DNA of 64,000 nt, taken from Trileptium ribeirensis (taxonomy: Eukaryota; Nematoda; Enoplea; Enoplida; Thoracostomopsidae). The stretch spans positions 62,001 through 126,000 of the forward strand of contig JASANE010010140.1 of the NCBI GenBank assembly GCA_030248225.1. Reading direction: 5' to 3'. A program made the position numbers and the translations under genes. The notes beneath the pieces were generated by a model. It searched no databases, was not told the DNA's origin, and saw nothing but the letters and a program-made list of their open reading frames with translations. This document shows, piece by piece, positions 13,636 to 42,449 of this stretch (the first letter of the stretch is position 1; each line of letters opens with the position of its first letter).

Positions 13636-13875
13636 TATGCTATAGCTGGCCAATGTAACCTTTACCGGTCGAAATGAAATGCGTGCTATGCCGTTCTCGA
13701 TATACTAAGCCTAAGCCTTAGTTTTAACCTAAGCTAAGGTCCCTATATGAGCCATGTACTAAGCCTGAACCTAACTCGGAGGAATGCCGCCCCCGAACCC
13801 CCGCTCTAAGATGTTCTTTTTTCTAACGTTATAACGTCCGTCCCCTAAAGGTGACATGGGCCCTATAGCTTGTGG
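13636..13875 (+). repeat. Dispersed repeat E, copy 2 (MITE-like)
   Basis: Starts with GGCCAATGTAACCTTTACC, runs through ATGCCGTTCTCGATATACTA, CCGCTCTAAG and ATAACGTCCG, and ends near GTGACATGGGCC. The ends are inverted relatives (GGCCAATGT). The sequence aligns to 39347-39496 on the opposite strand and to part of 4375-4535. Confidence 0.75.
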
Positions 13876-16303
13876 ATATATGATCCCATGCTCTATCGTG
13901 TATCGTTCACCCTAATACAAACACAACACAAGAAGACAGCAGCGTGAAAGACATTGTCCAGGTCCACGAAAATTGTCACTGCTCACGAGACATGAAACAT
14001 TAAATAACCATAAAACATATTACCAAAAACGTTTAGTTTAAGTTAAGTAACCCCACCTTCCAATATCTGACATTAAACTTTCAGGGACCGTCGGAATCTT
14101 GTCCAGACCACTTTGGTTAACAGTTCAATGAGCAAGGTTGTTCCTAGCGAGGTCTAAGTGGAGTCAAAGTTCACGCCGTATCTGCGTTTTCGCCTTGTTT
14201 ACACTCCAGTCATCAAATGACAGCTCATCGAATTACTCAATCAAACAACTTCTGGGTGCAAATTTAAAAATTTATTAGAACCTGTTGCACATATGATGCG
14301 ATAAATTTTTAAAAACCTAGAACCTGTAGAGACGAGCTGACTATTAACGTATGTTGCATTGTGTATATTATTTTTATAAACCCTCTTGCTAATAACAGAT
14401 TTGTAGATAAATATTCCAATTTATATTTGCAAACTGGGCCAAAAATGGTGTTAAATAATCATACAAATCATACATAGCGTATGATAATTGGTATAGTACG
14501 GCGTCGGTGAAAGCACGTCTCACCTGCAGCTCGAACAGATTATTAACCATCGGTTCAAGGAATAATAAAAGAAAACTTGCCATTACAAGTTGGCGAATCG
14601 GAATCGACTGCGGGCAAATAAACCGAACCTACGTTCGTGCGGCTACTGTGACAGGATTACAACTGTGGTACGAATATTCTAGCCTCAACTAAATGTAACT
14701 TTGTACAACAATAGCCAATGAAAAAAAAGAAACAAAGTAAATGATCTCACACGAAAGGCCGGCGATGTAGCGCGCAACGCATGTTATTGCATGGCGACAC
14801 ACTGCAGTATTCTTCGCTGGTAAATATAATATCAATTTTAATAATACAGGATGTGAGTTATAGATATGCGTGTCTTTGACGCCAAGCCGTATCTGATGTG
14901 TAGTCAAACAGATAGGAAAGAACCAATGCGAGGTTTTATTTAGAGTTTGTTTAGGTGTTTCAGGAAGTTTATTTTAATTTAGTGCTTTCTTTTATGACAA
15001 AGCACTGCGGCACTAAAAGTAATTGATAACAACGAACATGACGATAAAAATACGGTAGTTTGGAACTACTCGAGATATTCCGAAGTTATTACTTAGTGTA
15101 ATTATGTTACCGACGGTTTTGAGGATAGTTGTAATTTGTCTTAATTTTGATTAGGCAGCCTGCTGTTCACACTGACACTCCATGATTGTAAGTGTCGGCC
15201 CCCTAGATTTGTATATGCTGCATCTAGATTGTTGTGAGCGCATTTATTTAAATAATTATATACTAAGCACGTTTTTGCAAAATAAACATGAAAATAATGC
15301 GCATAGATACACTTTATGCTTGCACATCTAAGTTTTTCCAGTGTCACTTAGCTGGTTGTATAAATCAAAAAACATGATTATAGAAATTTAACATTTCAAT
15401 ATTCTCCACCACAGCAAATGTACACAAATTTAATCCCTGAAAACAAGACGTTAATTAATACGTAGCGCGTTTATGTGCGTTATATATGCAATGGGAATTA
15501 CGCCACTCATGCGTTGGACCCGCACCTTATGCCGAATGCCGACCAACGTTCACTTTCCCCCAAGGCCGGCCCCAGCTAACCCCCGTGGATTTCGGACCTT
15601 GGGTATGTATGCCTTATAATACAAGTGCGACTTTACTGTCTATATATAAACTAACGGCGTATTGGTGGTATAATGATACGTATGGGCTGGTTATGAATAC
15701 GTGCCTATAAACAAATACAGTGGCTCAGAAGCTGTAGATATTTTGCTGATTTTATTAGCTCTAGACTTTGAATACAGAAGGGTGGCTCGCTGGCTTAGTA
15801 CGTTAAATGCTGTATGTAACGGGTAGTTTACCTCAATTTTAGCGATACTTGTTTACTAAAACATGTGCAGTTAGCAATATTTATTAGCATAATTTTCCAT
15901 GTAATGTAATTTCGATCCAACTTAAAATATGAAATTTAATTTTTCTGTTCTAGATTTTTAGACTCTATTAGGCGGGAAATTTTAGCAATCAGGCATGTGA
16001 GAATTTGGTGTAATCCGTTAGCTTTATCTTCAATTATATAACATATTTTGTCAGTATGTAATGTATATACAATAGTTATTTGTTAATAACTTGTCATCGC
16101 AGCATTCAGAAACGTTTGTAACTGTATGTACTAGCGATTGGCATATTCTACCACTAGTTAAATGACCTTGGAACGATTTAATTCTTAGCAAAATGATTCG
16201 TTGCGAGCATCCATGCAATGAGGGCTACACACAACACCAAAAAATGAATCTGTGGGTTAGAAAATGTATGACGCATATGTGTTCTGAGGGAAATTTTGCT
16301 TCA
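13876..16303. other. No gene recognised
   Basis: AT-rich. At 14262-14320 a TTTAAAAATTTATT/ATAAATTTTTAAA inverted pair encloses a repeated GAACCTG. Nothing else stands out. Confidence 0.4.
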
Positions 16304-16381
16304 CGATAAATTGTAGTACCCAAAAATTCAATTGAGACGAAATAACTTGTAGTACCCAAAATTTCAATTGATAAGAAATGC
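16304..16381. repeat. 36-bp tandem duplication
   Basis: TTGTAGTACCCAAAAATTCAATTGA recurs 36 bp later with one or two changes. Confidence 0.8.
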
Positions 16382-16384
16382 ATT

Positions 16385-17951
16385 TTTCCAATCAGCGACC
16401 GCACACGTCCTGTGAGAGTAAGCTTAAATATTTTAACAAACACAGGTTTTAGTGATTGTTTCAAATAAATCCTTAGCTAATTGAAAAATAATTACAATAG
16501 TCATTTTCTTATTCGTGGAAATATTCCAAGGTCCCCCAAGCTGCGTGTCAAGGGTCCTGTAGGTTACCCAGGGGTTTCCGGGGCAAAATCCCAATTTTTC
16601 TTCTTTTTTCACTAAATCCTCTATTATATGTCTCCCCCAAAATCTAGGTTTTATAAAATTTCAAACTTCTCTTCTAATTTGGATATTTTCCTCTATGTTT
16701 TTCTTATTAGCTAAGTCTAATTTAGGAAGTTTTTGTGTAACAGCTCAGTCTTGTCGTAGCTTTTGCCGAGTGAGGTTGTGACCGCGGCAGTTTAGTTTAT
16801 ACGCGTTGTGCTAATTTAATTATTTTACGTCAGTCGGGTCACATAGCTACATAATAGTTAGATTTACGGTGTCAGGTTATTTACGAATTCGTTCTTTTGT
16901 ATTATAATTTCGGGTTGAATAAAGGTAGCTTAACAACCACACGGGCTTTACGGCTTGCTTTTCTATTTTAATTTTGTAATTTCAAGAATTGCGACACTGT
17001 CGGATTACGCCGAAAAGGAGGAACCTAGACTCGGTCCTTCGCTTGCTTGATTTACATTTTTGAAAGGCACCTAAGAGCAAAGGAACGCCATACTCGGGTC
17101 CCTGTTGGATTTAGCTTCATAAAATAACCGATTTTGTTTCAAAAGCGCAAGGAATACGCGTTTGGTTACGTGACCTGTAGGATTGAGGGAAGAGCTCTGT
17201 ATTTGGAGGAAGGTTAGTGACTGGCGGCACAAATAAGTAACCTTAGTCTTGATATCAATATATTTAGTAATATTATCTTTGTTTGTAAAACCGATAGAAG
17301 TGGATATACTGATAATAGGAGCGATAGCTAATAGGAACGTACTAGGTTTAGTAATATCTTAAGAATTTCGGCCCCGTGGTGTTGAGTGAGTTATAACCAG
17401 GGTGAGAGTGCAGGTGGGACTCGAAAATATTAGTGATGTGACTGCCATCGTCTGGCATACGTCCGGGGTAGCCGGCGTGGAAGCATTATTCTTGAGAAGA
17501 GCGGATGAGTAAGGTGATTGGTTCGGACGACTAAAAACTTGGGCACCTTACCTAAATACCAGTATGGTCATCCGTGCGGGAGCAAACTTCAACTGCATAG
17601 AAGTCGACCGCTTCTGTACAGTTTTAATAACGTGGTCTGGCTTCCGTCTGGGGTCGGCCTGTTTCATATAACTGCCATTACTAGCGTAATTCTAAGGCAT
17701 AGGTTGAGGTACTTACATATTCGCATGGTGCACTTTCCGTCCGGAAGTGTGTTGTGTTAAAGTAAAGCAACAGCTAAAGTTTAACCCTAATCACTATCGT
17801 TCAAGTATAATCCTTAAACAATAGTTCTCATAATTTAGGGATAAGGACTAGGTCGTATACTCGGTAGTTTTAACTTAAGAACTAAAGTATCAGATAGGGA
17901 TTATCGAGAGTACCGAAAAGTAGTGGCCAACGTGCACAATGGAAGGGAAGC
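16385..17951. other. No gene recognised
   Basis: Short frames only, no motifs. Confidence 0.4.
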
Positions 17952-18012
17952 GTCAGACTGTGCAAAAAGAGAGTCAAACTGTGCGATAATAGAGTCAGAC
18001 TGTGCAAGAAAC
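17952..18012. repeat. 21-bp tandem repeat, 3 units
   Basis: GTCAGACTGTGC recurs at 17952, 17973 (GTCAAACTGTGC) and 17994 with an exact 21-bp period. Confidence 0.85.
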
Positions 18013-18599
18013 CGGTGGCATACTAGCATGAGCTAAAACAATTCAGTACTAAAGGTCAGTTTGGGTAACGAGCGCTTAAGCAATTTTGAGTTCCCGAAAT
18101 TATGACTCCCTAAACATGCAATAAGCGGGTATATCCCCAACTGATGTCCGGTTCATTTTGTAAGTCGATGGTCAATATAGCTGTGCCCGTCTCTCTAAAT
18201 TACATATTCATCAGTTTGGTGTGATAAGACAAGTTACTTGTTATGAAACTATATTATCACCTCAGAGCTTGATTTTTCGTTGTAGACCGAAAATATCTGG
18301 GTCGGAAATACATCACTGAAATGCTATGTTTTAGGTGGTGGGGTTTGTCAATCGCTCACTTTCCCACGGAGGGTGGGGAGGGGCCCAGGTATGTGGGCAT
18401 CACCCCAAGTGCCCCCAGGTATTTTTCTGCGCGATTAAAACAAACCAATTTTTGTCTGTGAGCCAAAAATACGCCAGTTTTTCTTTATGGTATAAAAACT
18501 TCCTAAATTTTTAAGCTGCGGTCCTAAAAACGCCATTATTGCCCCTGATATGCTAGTTTTCAGCAGTGTGCATTATTGTTGTGTATTAATTGAATTCGA

Positions 18600-18780
18600 G
18601 TGGCACGAGAATTTTCAATTTTGGCTCTGGATGGGGGGTTGAGGAGGTCCTGTCTGTGTGTGTATGTGCCTGTGTGTCGCACCTGGATTTCTATAACGGT
18701 TGGGCGGATTTTGATGCACTATAACTCATTCGAACCGCAATGGTAGTGACGGAGGCCGATTTTTGAATTTTTTTGCCGTG
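18600..18780 (+). repeat. Dispersed repeat with GTCTGTGTGTG core
   Basis: A G-rich stretch leads into TCCTGTCTGTGTGTGTATG, then ATAACGGTTGGGCGGATTTTGATG and ATAACTCATTCG. The same order (TGTCYGTCYG, then an ACCGATTTT-like word) occurs in other repeats of this window. Confidence 0.5.
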
Positions 18781-19004
18781 AGAAAAGCTATGGAGCAAAA
18801 TGACGTCATTTTGGCCCATTTTTCGGGCATCCCCTCCAGTTTTTGCGACTTTTCTCAATAAGTACAAGAGGTATCCGCAAACTAATAAGCCTAGTCCATG
18901 TAGCTTTACCAGGGCTTCCCAATGATATATAATAAGTTTTTCAATTACTTCCCAATCTGGAGTCTATAAGCTTATAGTTGGCGCCAAATTTCATATTTGG
19001 TGAA

Positions 19005-19310
19005 AAGCGTGAGAAATGCACTGAAATGTCTGTTTTTTGTTGCTTTTAGTGTCTTATATGGGGTTTTCTGGGCAGATAAACTCATTTCAAGTGTTAAAAT
19101 TATTGTGGGGCAAATATTTTTTACACTTCTGGTTCATACATGGCATAAAAAATAACGTTTTCGCAATTTTTGGTGAGAAGTCGTGGGAAAAGCAACTGAA
19201 TGTGTGTTTATTGTTGGTTTTAGTGTCGGATATGGGGTTTTCTGGGCCGACAAGCTCATTGCGAGTGTCAAAAATATTGTGTGGCAAATATTTTTCACAC
19301 TTCTGCTCCG
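19005..19310 (+). repeat. 174-bp tandem duplication
   Basis: TTTTAGTGTC-TATGGGGTTTTCTGGGC and GGCAAATATTTTTYACACTTCT recur 174 bp apart, at 19060 and 19234. Frames open on both strands here reflect the repeat. Confidence 0.88.
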
Positions 19311-19604
19311 ATGGATTGTTCTCACCACTCGAATTCTGGCTCGCAAGCGAGCTTCACAGTTTACTTTGAATCGACAATTTATGCTGGTTACTGGTTTTTC
19401 AAACCCCAGTTCGAATTGGGGATGGGGGCTGCGAATTTCTCGGCCAACCCAAACCCCCACCCCCCGAATGCCTCTCAACTCTGCCTAGGTGTTTTAGAGG
19501 CGATTTAGGAAAGCTAGAAGAAACAATCTAACTCTTTTATGTTAAGTTTTTTTCGCATAACATTGGGCCACTCATCGTTATAGTTATCTATCTTCATTTA
19601 TTGT
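19310..19604. other. Spacer just upstream of Rab1 copy 1
   Basis: Contains a CCCCA-GTTCGAAT-TGGGG hairpin at about 19404-19421, a G/C-rich stretch to 19480, then AT-rich DNA. I could not define a promoter. Confidence 0.35.
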
Positions 19605-19688
19605 TTAAAATTCGTTTTCAGAATTATATAACCGCCATAAAATATTAGGAGTATAATAATATCGTGCGCTGCTAATCAAACAAGAGAA
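19605..19688 (+). promoter_or_regulatory. 5' leader of Rab1 copy 1 with 3' splice acceptor
   Basis: A CGTTTTCAG acceptor ends at 19621, 67 nt before the ATG, after a T-rich run. It could accept a spliced leader or end a 5'UTR intron. Copy 2 has a similar site. No TATA box or CpG-rich promoter is evident. Confidence 0.4.
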
Positions 19689-35699
<16,011 letters not shown>

Positions 35700-37149
35700 A
35701 AACGTCCGTAGTGTTGTGTGATGAAAACTTTCGTATAGTATGAAATTTCGTTAATATTATATAATATAATATTTATTTGCTTAAATAATGTATGTATGTC
35801 TGACATGATGTTAGACTACGTTGTATAACAGCTGGCCGACAGACGTTGAAAACTTTGCGACACTGAATCTACTTGGCATACCCGAATATCACTTGCTGAT
35901 ATGTGTAACCGGTAAAATACTGCAGTTATAATAGGGAAATACCCGTTAAAATTTAAGCTTGAACCCATATCACTGTAGTTATTAGAGGGTAATGTTTCGA
36001 AATAATGTTTATAATGCTTTTTATAAAGTTATAGCTCGGCGTTTTTTTGATACTGCTAGAGAAACGGAGAATTTTGAGTGTTTCACTACTTTCGATCCTA
36101 GCGATACAACGTGTGTTGCGATATGCTTAGTTCGAAACTTTAAAATATGAAAAATATAAACGTTAAGATAGCTATTCATTTAGTTCAAACATGCATAAAT
36201 GTGTATGTACATTTTTTGTGAATGTTTGCACACAAACTAATAGGAATAATTGTGTAATGCTACAGCATAACAAAAATTGTGTAACTAAGCAAAAAACTCT
36301 GTTTAACTATCACCGTAAACGATAGCTGAATTTTGCAAACAAATCGTACAGTAAAATCCTACTGCTTTGTTCGGTATATCAGGAAATTGTAGTACCATTT
36401 GGTCAAGAATGAATTTTAGCGAATTCTACTCGACTGAGCTTGTAGCTGTAGCAGGTCCTGGAGCATAGATGAGACCTGAAAATGGAATATTGTTATATTT
36501 AGTCGAGTTTTCGATACTAAGTAAACTCCAATTAATATTGTGTGAAAACTCATGTGCCTTACACTTTGGTGACGTGGTCCTGGTTTACATAGCTTCCTTC
36601 AGGGGATGCATTACGAGAAATTTCAGTCTAAGTTCCAATAGTATAATTATGAAGTGCTCGTAGTAATAATACTGTTGAAACATCTGGACCTGTTATAGGT
36701 ACGTCATAACGTAAGATACACACAGAGAGGTATCTTTCGTCACTATGTTGCATCTCGTTACTTCAAAAACTGTACGGACACTGTAATATTATCGGGCATT
36801 TCCTTAATTCCCTCTACGCGAAAATAATTTACAAACATACATATGTGATATTTTGGTACCCTCCTGATTTGCCTCAGCTCGACGAGGAGGTTCAGAAAAA
36901 TGTTCATCAGAACCAATATTTATGACAAGATTTTATTGTATTTTTGGGTTGTCATTGGCGCGGAATTTTTTTCGTACCGAGGGAATCAATGATTACTCAA
37001 AGCATGTAAGAAATGTCAGAAATATTGCTCTAATTCACATTTCCTGGACCGCCTCGATGAGCTCAGTTGAATTGTCGCTGTATCTTTAAATTTGACGATT
37101 TTGGGTTAGGAAAGATTTTGTGAAAAAATTTGCTTTTAGCGTAAAAGTT
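35700..37149. other. 3' flank of Rab1 copy 1
   Basis: The likely 3'UTR begins here. ATTTCGTTAAT followed by AATATTATATAATA-like sequence is shared with the 3' flank of copy 2 (about 58524). No canonical AATAAA within the first 250 nt. Otherwise AT-rich with nothing recognised. Confidence 0.4.
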
Positions 37150-37720
37150 GTTATAGGTTATTGAATTTTGAGTGAGTGAATGAAACGAGCGAAGCGAAGA
37201 TTCACACTGGCCAGAGTGGTAAACTTCGACGGTGTTCGTTTCTGGGGTCTCTTTGACTGACATGCATAACTCAACTTGGGCTTGGTGGATTGACTCGTAC
37301 GATAGATCGCTTAAAACCTTGAAATCTCAGTTTGTCTCTTCAGTTAGGCATCCGTAAGTCCGATTTCAACATCTTCGTCCCGAAAAAACGGGCCAAATGG
37401 GCTCGGGTCGGGTCCCGAAGGGGCCCAAAAAATCACGATTATTGTAACTCGACAAGCGGTGTAGATATTTGATTCAAATTGGTCTCATTTTGTAGAAAGT
37501 CTATAAATTATTATATCTCTTTATTACTATATTACTTTGCTGCGCGGTTTTATTAGAAATGCAGGATTTGAGTCAAAACGTATTCCCAAATCGACCCATG
37601 AGACCCAAAATACATAAAAATAATATCTCCGCAACCGCTTGAGCCATATTGTAGTGTTTGGTCTCGTTCTGTACAGCAATTCGTCCTCTATGCACTTGAA
37701 GATTACGAGCACAATAATCG
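37150..37720 (+). repeat. Dispersed repeat A, longest copy
   Basis: Begins GAATGAAACGAGCGAAGCGA, continues with CACTGGCCAGAGTGG, CGTTTCTGGGGTC, GACATGCATAACTC and TACGATAGATCGC, then AACATCTTCGTCCCG, TCAAATTGGTCTCATTTTGT, GAAATGCAGGATTTGAGTC and ATCTCCGCAACCGCTTGAGC. Other copies are at 28490, 32280, 55820 (minus) and 56210 (minus). Confidence 0.75.
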
Positions 37721-39346
37721 GGTTTTCTTCTGAAATATTCTAGCAACGTGTGTGATTTTGTAATTTAATGCTCAATTTAGCCGTGCACAACTCTCTGAAT
37801 TATATTATTCACTCAGAATTCATCACCTTGGCGATAAGACAAGCTACTAGTAATACCATGTTACCCGGTTGTATAGTACCGAAAAGTGCGTTAAATTGTC
37901 ATTTTACCAGCAAATGGAATACCTTTATTGGTATGAATATTCGTAGATATAAATTTAGGAAATATGGAAATGGACATATAGAAATGTGTATGCTCGCGCA
38001 TTAACCGAAATTGTATCTGGACTTGTGTGAACAATATTACGATCGTTTTATTACGTACATTACTTTTGTCCTAAATAGTAACTGTTTTATCAACCGCAGT
38101 TATCGACAATAATATAACCAGTTCAGTTCTATGTATAAAAAGTAGCCAACATTTTAACGAAACCTTCAGTATCTCGAAACTTCATAGCTGTCATTTAGCT
38201 ACTTCTTGCCCCGAGGTCTTGAGTTATGCAAGTTATGTACTCAGATCCAGTTATTCTATTAATCTGTTTTAAATTTCACGGAAGTTAAACGTTCAGACTT
38301 ACAACACCAGCGTCGAATGTATGATTAAAGGCGGGCACGGTCGTTACGCATATGCGTTGTTATTCGTTCGCTTCGCGAGGTTCCTGCGTAGCTGTTTACC
38401 TACGCCGTTATTTCCTGTACAATTGTGGTTCGATCCGTGGCGCCGGCATGCGTTTGTCAAACGTACGGTACACAAATAAATTCAACCGTTAAAGAAAAGC
38501 AACAATCAAAATGAGTTATCGACAAACAATACATAATATGCTTGCGACATAGAGGCGGTGCCAAAAATAAATATCAGTTTTCTTACGAACATGGAACATT
38601 TTTTGCAAGAGATTCTCTAAACAACGAAACAATAATTCTCTCGAACACATTTCGAATAGCCTGGACAATTACACATTAAAGCGAACAACTTTCTTATCTG
38701 GAGTTGGTTTTTATTTACATGTGCGACCATGTTTATCAGTAGACCAGTACATTCAGCAACAGTTCGACTAAAAATACAGCTTTCCAACTAACATCATACA
38801 TGTATCTCAACCGAAAAAACGCTCTTTTCTGGCTTCTGCTTCGGGTAAGCTTAACCATTCAGCTGTGTGACCGTAGTTTGCAACTGCTAAATCGTTCAGG
38901 AAAATGTATTTTAATAATCCCTGTTTGATTAGCTACCGTATAAACTTTAGCGGTTTAGGGGCCTCGCTCGAGAAACATATCAGTATTATACATTTTGATA
39001 TAAAACCCTTATGTACTAATATATATTATGTTAGTGCTCGTTTTAGGCGGTTAATTATTTCGGCAAAGCATAAAGTTCTGTATATGTTAAGAAGAACAAA
39101 CGGTGAAAAAGGTTGTTTTATTGGTCATAATTTTATTTCTATTTACAATGTGCCAATGTGAATACGATACGAAATTTCATTGATCCGAAGACAGTGATAT
39201 AATTATAGTAGATGTCTTTTATTCCTCAATTATGCTTGTGATGTTAATATTTATTTACCACGCGTATATTTTTATATCTGGTGCAGTTTGGGTGAACGTC
39301 AACTAGGCGCGTGTATTGTTTAGCAGTGTGTAGCGCTGCCGGCCAA
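37721..39346. other. Intergenic, no gene recognised
   Basis: At 38305-38480 a segment with TGCGTTGTTATTCGTTCGCTT has a diverged relative at 39520-39720 (TGCGTTGTTATTCATTCGCTT). Short frames lack motifs. Confidence 0.4.
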
Positions 39347-39496
39347 TGTCATCTTGAGCGGCCGGACGTTATACCGTTAGGAAAAAGAACAGTTTAGAGC
39401 GGGTCCTTCAGTGGTGGCAGCCCTCTGACCTAGGCTTAGTATATAGAAAACGGCATTCCATGAATTTTACTTCTCCGTAAAGTTACATTGGCCGTG
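39347..39496 (-). repeat. Dispersed repeat E, copy 3 (MITE-like)
   Basis: Inverted ends GGCCAATGTCA and (reverse strand) GGCCAATGTAA enclose ACGTTATACCGTTAGGAAAAAGAACA and GAGCGGG, the reverse complement of the core in copies 1 and 2. It shows the most complete ends of the three. Confidence 0.75.
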
Positions 39497-41241
39497 CTGC
39501 CGATTGACAACAACACAAGTACTGCGAAGTTTGATGCGGTGTGTGGATCTGGGTGTGATGTATGCTCGTACGTGCGTTGTTATTCATTCGCTTGGCATGG
39601 TTTGTTAAGGAACCGACCAGCAGCGGCAGATACCGAGTACAATCAAACAGCCTAAATGGATTTACAACGTAGGCTTGATTTTGTCAAACTTTGCGCGGTC
39701 GTTTAGGGCGTCAAAATAATTTGATTTCCTTACGGAGTGTATCATTCTTCCGTCGGAGTGGATATGACTACACTCGCTGGCCCGGTAATTATCTACCAGT
39801 GTAACCTGTTTGGTGTGCAGCTACTGATGTTAAAGTTCGTTATGCTATCATTGACAGAAAATTTTGATGTTTTATGTGGTTCTTAACATTCGGGTTGGCC
39901 GATGGACTTTGTTTCTTTAAAAATAGAGTGCACATAGCTCATTACAGGCTACGTTTCATCCAGTTGGACTTGTGTTGCTGTCGTAGTTGTCTAGAACCTT
40001 TAAGGGTTGTGAACAACAAACTCAGAATAACTCGTGGCAAGCATGTTCTGTAGTTAGTATTTTTAAGATGTTTTGATCATTCGCGAAGATTTTGCATTAG
40101 TATCAAGAAATTCTATTTTTCTTGAGTTCTTCGTTGAAGTAAACGCTTACTATCATTATACGTTCCAGTGAAATTATAACAATATGCGTATGTACTGTTT
40201 TGCTGCGCTGTTGAAAATAAAATTTGGAATACTGGTTATTTTGTTGAAACTTATCTGTTGTCTTAAAGAGTAGCTAAGGAATGTATATTATACCTATATC
40301 CTTCAGTTACTATATTATACTGTGTTGTAGTTACTGAACTCTTTTTCTCTGGCAATAGCAACAATGAATTATAATAAATTTAAACACACAGCTGGGCTTT
40401 AGCATGAGGTCTCTTGATGGTGGAACTAGGATCACTCCAGAGTGCCAAAAGCGATAACAGTAAACTGCGCAAGTACTGTTGTACTGTCAAAAAATGAATT
40501 TTTGCGTATGCACTTTTTCTTTTGCCGGCGGCAATAGCAGCAAACTGCGGAATCTCGCTATAAATCTATTTCGGTTTTTTGTAAGTTTGCACCAGCCTTC
40601 CTACAAATGGGTGCCATGCCGCGACGTAGTCTTAGTATTCGTCAAGGCATTGAGCACACCAGTGGACATGCGCCTCGTAGTGGTCAAGCTTCCGCCGCGC
40701 CAACACATGGCAGTCAGTGGTTTAAGTGGGTGAGTTTATGCCTTTCCATTGCTTCGTTAAATGTTTGGGTACGGAGCCTCGTTCGAGGTCGATGAATTCA
40801 GTTGTCTATTTGCGAGCATGATCGGTTGCGTTGGCACTACTTAAGTCTCCGGTCCTTCTTGGTTCCTTAACTATTCCCGAAATCTAGTACGGGCTGAAAT
40901 ATTTTGGGGCTCGGCGCGGTTTCGCTGTGCGTGGAGGCCATTTTTGTTTCTTCTGTATACGAAACCTGATAATACGACGAGGTTTCCTTTGAAGTTGTCA
41001 CCCTTAGTTTGACAAAGAATTCACTGTTAACTTTTGTCAGAATGTGTGTTGCAAAGGTGTAATCTTTTAAATTTCCTCTGTGTGTGAGCGGCCATAACTC
41101 GGCAACGACTTAACCGATTTTCATGACCCTGAGCCCGTTAGGGCCGGCATAGTCGGCTTACCGTGTACATGCCGAGCGTTTTTTGATTTGGGGTCTGGTT
41201 CAGGGGTCAAAATGTGAATTTTCCCCATTTTTGTACCCGTC
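39497..41241. other. Intergenic, one weak exon candidate
   Basis: At 40607-40733 a GC-richer + frame reads MGAMPRRSLSIRQGIEHTSG and onward to QWFKW, then meets a GTGAGT donor. It could be a small first coding exon, but there is no downstream exon I recognise. The rest shows no signal. Confidence 0.2.
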
Positions 41242-41512
41242 ACGGAAGCAAGGTTATTTTTATGTTAACTTTCGAATTTTTTTTCTCTGGGTGATTTTAT
41301 TTCATAGTAAAATGATAAATGCCGATCCCTATTTTTGTTTTTCGATTAAGGCTCCTGTTCTAGATTTATGAGGTTTACGGAAGCAAGGTTATTTTTATCT
41401 TAACTTTTGATTTTTTTCTATGGTTTGCTGTATTTCATAGTATAATGATAAATGCTGATGCCTATTTTTTGTTTCTCGATTAAGGCTCCGGTTTGGGAGT
41501 TATGGGGTTAGA
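41242..41512 (+). repeat. 135-bp tandem duplication
   Basis: ACGGAAGCAAGGTTATTTTTAT at 41242 recurs at 41377, with ATAATGATAAATGC, CCTATTTTTTGTTT and TCGATTAAGGCTCC in both units. Confidence 0.9.
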
Positions 41513-42449
41513 GGTAATGCACCTTCGTAGTTCCTCGACCAAAATTCGAAAATTTGTTCTGACGTCCTGGGCGGCTGAAAAGTCTTACTTGGGGGCTTTT
41601 GGGCATCGCAAACGCATTGTTGGTCATTATTTTGCTGTGCAATCCATGGTTTTATAGTGCGTGAGTAAACTTAAGGAGAGCCGCCAACCATCCTAGTTTG
41701 TCGTTACCGATATCGAATCGCTAATCCTTGTTTCGGAAAACAGGCTTAATTTCATTCGGTTTTTCGCTAACCGAAAATTGGCAAAATCAACTTCAAGTGC
41801 CAGAAATTAGATTTTGTGTTCGACCAGAGTTTTGGCGATTTCAGTTTGCAGAAATTCTGTTCCCTAATGTATTATCATTTAAATTTATATTATACAGTGT
41901 TCGCGAACCGATTTAATGCAAAAGTGACGTCACAATCAGAATTTCGTTCTCAAACATTTGGGTAATTTTACTTCAATTTTCGCGAGCACAAAATGGTTTC
42001 AATCGCGAGCGCTGTGTTCGCGAACAGTTTTATGCCGAATTTCAATTGACCAAAAAGCGTTCCGTAACAAATTTTATCCAAAAATACAAAATAGGATGGT
42101 TGCCGGGGTCATTTTAAGTTTATTCGCGCATAGATACGGGGGTATAGCGCCGCCACTGTTCATCGACCCAAAATTCATAATTTTACTATTACGTCCTGTT
42201 ACATTGCTGATAGCTTCCACTTGCATGGGAAACTTATCGCCGGCGTTAGTTTTGTTCTAACCTTCGCGGTATTGTGTGATATTCAAATATAGCAGAATCA
42301 ACGTATGCTATCAAGAGCTCATTGGCTGTGTACGCGAGAGGCGTAGGTGTACCTATGTTTCGCTACGTTCTGCAATCTCGATATAGTTACTACTTTAATA
42401 GGGACGATCGCAACTACACTCAAAATACTTTCAATAGAATTTAAAGGAA
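41513..42449. other. Intergenic, no gene recognised
   Basis: TCGCGAGCGCTGTGTTCGCGAAC and similar CGCGA words around 41900-42020. A 100-codon + frame at 41958-42260 has no family motif. Confidence 0.35.

Noticed and set aside
19404..19421. tRNA-like T-arm CCCCA-GTTCGAAT-TGGGG
   Set aside because: The loop is eight bases and no other cloverleaf arms fit around it.
40590..40740. Possible third Rab1 exon 7 (CCAGCCTTCCTACAAATGG resembles CAGGCCTTCCTTACAATGG)
   Set aside because: The match is limited to about 19 nt in another reading frame; no ETSAK or Cys-Cys end follows.
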